Assembly: GCA_030523505.1 (NCBI GenBank)
Contig: JAUNIK010000178.1
Span: 1 to 6,042 of the forward strand
Source: Prevotellaceae bacterium
GTDB lineage: Bacteria > Bacteroidota > Bacteroidia > Bacteroidales > Bacteroidaceae
Reading direction: 5' to 3'
DNA: 6,042 bases
Made by a program: the position numbers and the translations under genes. Of the stretch, positions 1-4,709 are shown piece after piece. Numbering within the stretch: position 1 is the stretch's first letter; each line of letters opens with the position of its first letter. The notes below the pieces were generated by a model that saw nothing but the letters and a program-made list of their open reading frames with translations, ran no database searches and was not told the origin of the DNA.

Positions 1-12
1 TGGCTCGACATC

Positions 13-40
13 CCGTAGGGTGGCGCTTCGCTCCGTAGGG
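13..40. repeat. Short direct repeat CCGTAGGG, two copies 20 bp apart
   Basis: CCGTAGGG occurs at 13-20 and again at 33-40, separated by a short G/C-rich stretch containing GCGCTTCGC, a possible 3-bp mini-hairpin. All plus-strand frames and the reverse strand lack a convincing coding signal here, so I read the left edge as intergenic. The repeat may be part of the same repetitive element as the palindromes just downstream, but that is inference. With only two 8-bp copies, chance is possible. Confidence 0.35.
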
Positions 41-55
41 GCAGAAGAAGGGGCA

Positions 56-77
56 CCTCCCCCGTGATGGGGAGGGA
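56..77. repeat. REP-like palindrome, copy 1
   Basis: CCTCCCC (56-62) pairs perfectly with GGGGAGG (69-75) around the 6-nt loop CGTGAT, giving a 7-bp, nearly all-G/C hairpin. The same palindrome occurs in reverse orientation at 121-142, with the complementary loop ATCACG. Apart from a one-base slip in each half, the two copies are reverse complements over about 20 bp. Two inverted palindromes separated by about 43 bp form the layout of a bacterial interspersed mosaic element (paired REP). The RNA could fold either as two small hairpins or as one long stem. It could also act as a bidirectional transcription barrier, but neither arm is followed by a T-run, so a canonical rho-independent terminator is not supported. 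Confidence 0.6.
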
Positions 78-120
78 TATTGAGTTGCTCTTTCTGACAG
101 TGCGTCTCCCCCGGATGGTC

Positions 121-142
121 TCCCTCCCATCACGGGGAGGGT
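121..142. repeat. REP-like palindrome, copy 2 (inverted relative to copy 1)
   Basis: CCCTCCC (122-128) pairs perfectly with GGGAGGG (135-141) around the loop ATCACG, the exact reverse complement of the loop in the first copy at 56-77. The 3' arm continues into further G-runs, forming the G-quadruplex motif at 134-153. The pair lies upstream of the probable miaA promoter. It therefore sits outside the transcript of miaA but could be in the transcript of whatever gene lies to the left of the window. Confidence 0.6.
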
Positions 143-153
143 TGGGGAGGGGG
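134..153 (+). other. Strong G-quadruplex motif
   Basis: Four G-runs on the plus strand, of 4, 3, 4 and 5 guanines, are separated by loops of only 1, 2 and 1 nt (A, TT, A). Known quadruplex rules favour such short loops, so this sequence should fold stably as DNA or RNA. The first two G-runs are also the 3' arm of the palindrome at 121-142, so hairpin and quadruplex are mutually exclusive structures. It ends about 65 bp upstream of the probable miaA promoter. A regulatory role is speculative; it may simply reflect the composition of the repeat. Confidence 0.6.
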
Positions 154-157
154 CTCC

Positions 158-174
158 GTTACGTTACGCGTTAC
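158..174. repeat. Three GTTAC pentamers
   Basis: GTTAC occurs at 158-162, 163-167 and 170-174, the first two in tandem and the third after GC. It follows directly after the G-rich element and precedes the A/T-rich miaA promoter region. It may be the tail of the repeat element or a small protein-binding site. It is too short to call either with confidence. Confidence 0.25.
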
Positions 175-217
175 AGTAGATGTGTGCGTATATAGGCAAG
201 TTTTTTTGTACTCCCTC

Positions 218-248
218 TTCGTTTTCTTGTTTTTTATTATTATCTTTG
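218..248 (+). promoter_or_regulatory. Probable Bacteroidetes-type promoter of miaA
   Basis: TATCTTTG at 241-248 matches the Bacteroidetes -7 element TAnnTTTG exactly. The upstream partner is weaker: TTCG at 218-221, one mismatch from TTTG, sits at the usual 19-bp spacing, and better TTTG/CTTG matches nearby are wrongly spaced. Transcription would start a few bases after 248, leaving a leader of roughly 40 nt before the ATG at 296. This position also argues that the upstream in-frame ATG at 182 is not the miaA start, because it would precede the transcript. Confidence 0.55.
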
Positions 249-295
249 CCGATGATATTCAATCACTCTATAGAAAATGGCATAAATTATATATA

Positions 296-1210
296 ATGAG
301 CAAACGACTGATAACAATTCTCGGACCAACAGCCTCGGGCAAAACCGACCTCGCGGCACATCTTGCCGAGCGAATAGGCAATGCAGAGATTATCTCTGCC
401 GACTCACGACAGGTGTATCGAGGAATGGACCTCGGCACAGGAAAAGATCTGGAAGACTATCGCGATGTGCCTTATCATCTCATTGATATATGCGATGCCG
501 GAACAAAATACAATCTGTTCCAGTATCAGCAGGATTTCCACAATGCCTATGCCGATATACAGAGTAGGGGAGTGCAACCAATACTCTGTGGCGGAACCGG
601 ACTCTATATAGAGTCGGTGCTGAAAGGTTATCACCTGTCGCCAGTGCCACAGAACCCTGAACTCAGAGAGCGCCTTGCCGACAAGAGCCTCGAGGAACTG
701 ACGGCCATGCTCGTAGAACTGAAACAACGTACAGGTTCGAACATGCACAACAACACCGATGTGGATACTGCTCAGAGAGCAATCCGAGCAATAGAAATCG
801 AGACATATAATCTGGAGAATCCAACTCCCGAGCGCGAACTGCCGGCAATAGATTCGCTCATCATTGGTGTTGACATTGACCGTGATGAACGTCGCAGGAA
901 GATAACCCGCCGACTGCATCAGCGACTCGAGAACGGAATGGTGGAAGAGATACAAGGATTGCTCGACAGTGGGATACCAGCCGAAGACCTGATTTACTAT
1001 GGTCTGGAATATAAATTTGTGACAGAATACTGCATCGGCCACCTCACTTTCGATGAGATGTTCCGCCAGTTGGAGATAGCAATCCACCAGTTTGCCAAGC
1101 GCCAGATGACATGGTTCCGCGGAATGGAAAGACGCGGATTCACCATTCACTGGGTTGACGCAATGCAACCGATGGATGATAAAGTAAACTTTATCCTGTC
1201 GGCAATGTAG
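296..1210 (+). CDS. miaA: tRNA dimethylallyltransferase (MiaA), divergent Bacteroidetes form
   Basis: This cytoplasmic enzyme transfers the dimethylallyl group from dimethylallyl diphosphate to N6 of A37 in tRNAs reading UNN codons (i6A37). The 304-residue product has the usual length. Visible motifs are the P-loop GPTASGKT (10-17), the substrate block DSRQVYRGMDLGTGK (36-50), GGTGLYI (99-105), the RAIRAIEI helix (161-168) and the C-terminal AKRQMTWFR (267-275). The frame stays open back to 182, but that would add a 38-residue hydrophobic leader (VFLFFIIIF) foreign to MiaA and would start upstream of the promoter. I therefore start at MSKRLITIL; no Shine-Dalgarno sequence is visible. The block that usually reads close to GYKE is YYGLEYKF (234-241), and the R in RxxRAxEI is preceded by DTAQ (157-160) rather than NPRR. 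From memory, Bacteroidetes often carry two MiaA paralogues, and this fits the less canonical one. Codon use differs from the downstream genes, and it is probably transcribed separately from them. Confidence 0.93.
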   Translation: MSKRLITILGPTASGKTDLAAHLAERIGNAEIISADSRQVYRGMDLGTGKDLEDYRDVPYHLIDICDAGTKYNLFQYQQDFHNAYADIQSRGVQPILCGGTGLYIESVLKGYHLSPVPQNPELRERLADKSLEELTAMLVELKQRTGSNMHNNTDVDTAQRAIRAIEIETYNLENPTPERELPAIDSLIIGVDIDRDERRRKITRRLHQRLENGMVEEIQGLLDSGIPAEDLIYYGLEYKFVTEYCIGHLTFDEMFRQLEIAIHQFAKRQMTWFRGMERRGFTIHWVDAMQPMDDKVNFILSAM

Positions 1211-1303
1211 AGGTTTCAATAACGATTTTGTTTCCTTAACCTATACAGATGTTACATCTTTGGCATTTTTTATAATTCTTCGCTAAAATTATTCCATTTT
1301 TCC

Positions 1304-1334
1304 TTTGTAAGTTCGCAAAAAAATGCTACCTTTG
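1304..1334 (+). promoter_or_regulatory. Bacteroidetes-type promoter of the glycogen gene cluster
   Basis: TTTG at 1304-1307 and TACCTTTG at 1327-1334 are separated by exactly 19 bp. This is a full match to the Bacteroidetes primary sigma-factor consensus TTTG-N19-TAnnTTTG. Transcription should begin around 1340, giving a leader of about 70 nt up to the ATG at 1410. That leader is very A/T-rich, has no Shine-Dalgarno sequence and shows no fold I would call a riboswitch. A/T-rich leaders are typical of strongly translated Bacteroidetes genes. No second such promoter is evident before the two following genes, so this one probably drives all three. Confidence 0.8.
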
Positions 1335-1409
1335 AACGTCATAAAGTTGTGACACATCAAGAAAATAACAATTATCTATTAATCTATAATTTAAACCTAA
1401 TCGTATAGC

Positions 1410-3362
1410 ATGAGCTATTTAAAACTTGAAAAGGCCCTGATGACCAACCTTGACGAGTCATTGCGCAGAGAGATTCTTCGTACAAATCGCTCTGGTGCTT
1501 ACTCTTGTTCAACGGTTGTTGATTGCAACACTCGTAAGTATCATGGTCTGCTCGTGGTTCCCGTTCCAGAATTGGACGACGAGAACCATGTTTTGCTTTC
1601 TTCACTCGACTGTACAGTGATCCAGCATGGAGCAGAGTTCAACCTCGGTGTGCATAAGTATCAGAACAACAGTTTCTATCCAAACGGACATAAGTACATC
1701 CGTGAGTTTGATAGTCAGCAAGTGCCAACAACCATCTACCGCGTTGGTGGCGTAGTGTTGAAGAAGGAAGTTGTATTCCAGCATTACGAGGACCGCATCC
1801 TTATCCGTTACACATTGGAGGATGCTCACTCAGCAACAACCCTTCGTTTCCGTCCATTCCTCGCTTTCCGTAGCGTTCGCCAGTTCACACACGAGAACCC
1901 TACTGCAAGCCGTGAGTACACTCCAGTAGAGAATGGTATCAAGACATGCATGTATGCTGGATATCCAGACCTCCACATGCAGTTCTCGAAGAAGAACGAG
2001 TTCGTGTTCCAGCCAGACTGGTATCGCGGTCTTGAGTATCCAAAGGAGCAGGAGCGTGGCTATGCAAGCAACGAGGACCTCTATGTACCAGGTTACTTCG
2101 ATTTGCCAATCAAGAAGGGCGAGAGCATTGTCTTTGCTGCTTCAACAAAGCCAATCAAGACTCCTACACTCAAGAAGCTCTTCGAGAAGGAAGCTGCTGA
2201 GCGTACATTGCGCGACAATTTCTATCACTGTCTCGTGAATGCAGCACATCAGTTCCACAACCGCGTAAGCGACGACGAGCGTTACCTCCTCGCAGGTTAT
2301 CCTTGGTTCAAGTGTCGCGCACGTGATACATTTATTTCTCTCCCTGGTCTTACACTCTCTATCGGCGAGATTGACTACTTCGAACTCGTTATGGACACTG
2401 CAGCACGTGGTATCCGCGAATTCATCGAAGGCAAGCCACTCTCTGTAAAGATCTACGAGATGGAGCAGCCTGACGTAATGCTCTGGGCAATCTGGGCAAT
2501 GCAGCAGTATGCTCGTGAGGCTGGCAAGGAGCGTATGATTGAGAAGTATGGCTCTCTGGCAACAGAGATCGTAAGATACCTCGTAGCAGGCAAGCATCCA
2601 AACCTCCAGGTTCATGAGAACGGTCTTGTTTATGCAAACGGCAAGGACAAGCCTGTGACATGGATGAACTCTACAAACCAGTGGGGACAGCCTATCGTAC
2701 CTCGTACAGGTTATATCGTTGAGTTCAACGCTCTCTGGTTCAACGCACTCCGTTTCGGTGCTATGATGACCGAGGCTGAGGGCAATGCAGAGAAGTCGCA
2801 GATGCTCACAGAGATGGCTGACCGTTGTCAGGTATCATTTGTTGAGACATTCCTCAACGAGCACGGATATCTTTATGACTATGTTGACGGCAATATGATT
2901 TCTTGGGAGGTTCGTCCAAACCAGATCTTCGCTGTTGCCCTCGACTATTCTCCATTGACAACAGACCAGCAGAAGGGCGTACTCGATATTTGTACACGCG
3001 AGTTGCTCACACCAAAGGGCTTGCGTTCACTCTCGCCAAAGAGTGGTGGCTACAACCCAATGTATGTTGGTCCTCAGACACAGCGTGACTATGCATACCA
3101 TCAGGGTACAGCATGGCCTTGGCTCGCCGGCTTCTACATGGAGGCTTGCTTGAAGATTTACAAGCGCAGTCGTGTAAGCTTCGTTGAGCGTCAGCTTGTT
3201 GGTTATGAGGAGGAGTTGTTCTATCACTGCATGGGTACAATTCCAGAACTCTTCGACGGTAACCCTCCATTCCATGGACGTGGTGCAATGTCGTTCGCTA
3301 TGAATGTTGCAGAGATTCTGCGTGCAAGCAGATTCCTCGAGAAAATTTCGTATAATAAATAA
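1410..3362 (+). CDS. Glycogen debranching enzyme (amylo-alpha-1,6-glucosidase type, GH133)
   Basis: This enzyme is predicted to hydrolyse alpha-1,6 branch points of glycogen in the cytoplasm. The 650-residue protein has the two-part family layout. An N-terminal beta-rich domain (about 20-260) opens with TNRSGAY and NTRKYHGLLV (40-49). A C-terminal (alpha/alpha)6-barrel domain (about 270-645) carries AGYPWF (295-300), RARDTFISLPGL (303-314), QPDVMLW (353-359), TWMN (417-420), PRTGYIVEFNALW (431-443), RPNQIFAVAL (502-511), GTAWPW (566-571) and PELFDG (612-617). Asp355 aligns with the Asp of the usual DASLW block, the likely general acid; Glu613 is a candidate for the other catalytic carboxylate (inference). 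Two blocks differ from the common bacterial form: CRARDT where DWGRDT is usual, and TWMN where TWMD is usual. The start MSYLKLEKAL is preferred over Met11 because the N-terminal helix is family-like. No signal peptide is seen, consistent with internal glycogen rather than dietary starch. The next gene starts 15 nt downstream. Confidence 0.93.
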   Translation: MSYLKLEKALMTNLDESLRREILRTNRSGAYSCSTVVDCNTRKYHGLLVVPVPELDDENHVLLSSLDCTVIQHGAEFNLGVHKYQNNSFYPNGHKYIREFDSQQVPTTIYRVGGVVLKKEVVFQHYEDRILIRYTLEDAHSATTLRFRPFLAFRSVRQFTHENPTASREYTPVENGIKTCMYAGYPDLHMQFSKKNEFVFQPDWYRGLEYPKEQERGYASNEDLYVPGYFDLPIKKGESIVFAASTKPIKTPTLKKLFEKEAAERTLRDNFYHCLVNAAHQFHNRVSDDERYLLAGYPWFKCRARDTFISLPGLTLSIGEIDYFELVMDTAARGIREFIEGKPLSVKIYEMEQPDVMLWAIWAMQQYAREAGKERMIEKYGSLATEIVRYLVAGKHPNLQVHENGLVYANGKDKPVTWMNSTNQWGQPIVPRTGYIVEFNALWFNALRFGAMMTEAEGNAEKSQMLTEMADRCQVSFVETFLNEHGYLYDYVDGNMISWEVRPNQIFAVALDYSPLTTDQQKGVLDICTRELLTPKGLRSLSPKSGGYNPMYVGPQTQRDYAYHQGTAWPWLAGFYMEACLKIYKRSRVSFVERQLVGYEEELFYHCMGTIPELFDGNPPFHGRGAMSFAMNVAEILRASRFLEKISYNK

Positions 3363-3368
3363 AGAGGA
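3363..3368 (+). promoter_or_regulatory. Shine-Dalgarno-like AGAGGA before the glycosyltransferase gene
   Basis: AGAGGA follows immediately after the debranching enzyme stop codon and lies 9 nt before the ATG at 3378. It is the only recognisable ribosome binding site in the window; the other three starts have none. The arrangement fits re-initiation or coupled translation inside one operon and supports 3378 as the start. Confidence 0.5.
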
Positions 3369-3377
3369 CCATAAACT

Positions 3378-4685
3378 ATGAAAGTACTTCAATTTGGTTG
3401 GGAAATGGCTCCCCATATTTATGGCGGTTTGGCCGTTGCCAGTTATGGTATAACTAAAGGTTTGGCTGCCCAAGGTGATGTAGAGACAACTTTCTGTCTG
3501 CCTCACCCTTTCGGTGACGAGGAGAAGCACATGAATTATGTAGCTATGAACGAGGTACCTATTGTATACCGCGACTATAGTTATGATGATTTGAAAGCGA
3601 AATTGCAGAACCTTACTCCAGAACAATATTATCAGTTCCGTGACCACCTCTATGCAGATTTCAACTATATGCCGGTAAACGAACTTGGCGCACTGCATTT
3701 TGATCCAGGATATGGTAGTCACCTGACAGAGGATATCAACAATTATTCCATCGTGGCTGGCGTTGTAGCCCGCACACTGGAGTTTGATATGATTCACGCT
3801 CACGACTGGCTTACATTCCCTGCTGGCGTACACGCTAAACAGGTTAGTGGCAAACCACTCTGCATCCATGTTCACGCTACCGACTTTGACCGTTCTCGTG
3901 GTCAGGTAAACCCAACAGTTTACGGCATTGAGAAGGACGGTATGGACAATGCTGACTGTATCATGTGTGTATCAGAGTTGACACGTCAGACTGTTATCAA
4001 TCACTATCATCAGGATCCACGCAAGTGTGTTGCAATGCACAATGCCGTTTATCCTCTGAACGACGACTACAAGGCTATCGTTCCTAACAAGAATCCAAAG
4101 GAGAAGGTTGTCACCTTCCTTGGCCGTATCACAATGCAGAAGGGTCCAGAGTACTTCGTCGAGGCTGCTGCTCTCGTACTCCAGCGTACAAAGAACATCC
4201 GTTTCTGTATGGCAGGTTCGGGCGATATGATGGATGCAATGATCAAACTTGCTGCTCAGAAGGGTATCGCTGACCGCTTCCACTTCCCTGGTTTCCAGCG
4301 TGGTAAGCAGGTTTACGAGTGCTACAAGAACTCAGATGTATTCGTCATGCCTTCGGTATCAGAGCCATTTGGTATCGCACCATTGGAGGCTATGCAATGC
4401 GGATGTCCAAGTATCATCTCATACCAGTCAGGTTGTGGTGAGATTCTCGAAAAACTCATCAAGGTTGACTATTGGGACATCAATGCCATGGCAGATGCAA
4501 TGTACTCTATTTGTACAAACGAGTCACTCTATAATTATCTCAAGGATGAAGGTGAGAAGGAAGTTGAAACCATCACCTGGGAGAAAGTGGGACTCCGCAT
4601 ACGCCAATGCTATGACATGCTTCTCAAGAAAGGTTACTTCAACAATGACGATTACCTAAGAAACTATATTCCTTGGAAAGACTAA
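3378..4685 (+). CDS. GT-B glycosyltransferase, probable glycogen (alpha-glucan) synthase
   Basis: It probably adds glucose from a nucleotide sugar to growing alpha-1,4-glucan in the cytoplasm. The 435-residue protein has two Rossmann-like domains. The N-terminal half begins MKVLQFGWEMAP with a glycine loop GGLAVAS (16-22), then DMIHAHDW (137-144) and VHATDFDRSRG (165-175). The C-terminal nucleotide-sugar domain has GRITMQKGPEYF (249-260), AGSGD (279-283) and the E-x7-E block SEPFGIAPLEAM (328-339; Glu329 and Glu337). The E-x7-E region and length point to GT4 rather than classical GT5 GlgA. The lysine of the GlgA signature KxGGL is absent: the sequence is IYGGL. Placement between debranching enzyme and GH57 protein supports a role in glycogen, but donor (ADP- or UDP-glucose) and product cannot be read from sequence. 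A GlgM-like maltose-1-phosphate-forming enzyme is an alternative. No signal peptide or membrane segment is seen. Confidence 0.85.
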   Translation: MKVLQFGWEMAPHIYGGLAVASYGITKGLAAQGDVETTFCLPHPFGDEEKHMNYVAMNEVPIVYRDYSYDDLKAKLQNLTPEQYYQFRDHLYADFNYMPVNELGALHFDPGYGSHLTEDINNYSIVAGVVARTLEFDMIHAHDWLTFPAGVHAKQVSGKPLCIHVHATDFDRSRGQVNPTVYGIEKDGMDNADCIMCVSELTRQTVINHYHQDPRKCVAMHNAVYPLNDDYKAIVPNKNPKEKVVTFLGRITMQKGPEYFVEAAALVLQRTKNIRFCMAGSGDMMDAMIKLAAQKGIADRFHFPGFQRGKQVYECYKNSDVFVMPSVSEPFGIAPLEAMQCGCPSIISYQSGCGEILEKLIKVDYWDINAMADAMYSICTNESLYNYLKDEGEKEVETITWEKVGLRIRQCYDMLLKKGYFNNDDYLRNYIPWKD

Positions 4686-4709
4686 AAACATTTAATTGCA
4701 TTTTATATT

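Noticed and set aside
1..180. CRISPR array or tandem repeat cluster at the left edge
   Set aside because: The repeats are few, palindromic and inverted, with no regular spacer pattern and no adjacent cas gene. A REP/BIME-like element explains them better.
404..1219. Long reverse-strand open frame (271 codons) across miaA
   Set aside because: It mirrors the miaA coding frame, is rich in Cys, His and Ile without any family motif, and covers a gene with firm MiaA signatures. It is a shadow frame.
1227..1262. A second promoter upstream of the debranching enzyme gene (TTTG at 1227 with TACATCTTTG)
   Set aside because: The downstream element is TAnnnnTTTG rather than TAnnTTTG, and no proper -7 element lies at the right spacing. 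The promoter at 1304-1334 fits far better.
1247..1270. Possible rho-independent terminator after miaA (AGATG-TTA-CATCT followed by a T-run)
   Set aside because: The stem is only 5 bp and A/T-rich, and TTGGCA separates it from the T-run. It is too weak to list as a terminator; how miaA transcription ends remains unclear.
1335..1409. Riboswitch or structured leader before the debranching enzyme
   Set aside because: The leader is A/T-rich with only weak self-complementarity, and I could not match it to any known class.
3027..3875. Long reverse-strand open frame (282 codons) spanning the debrancher/glycosyltransferase junction
   Set aside because: It crosses two well-supported genes, has no recognisable motif and no promoter or plausible start context. 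It arises from codon bias on the other strand.
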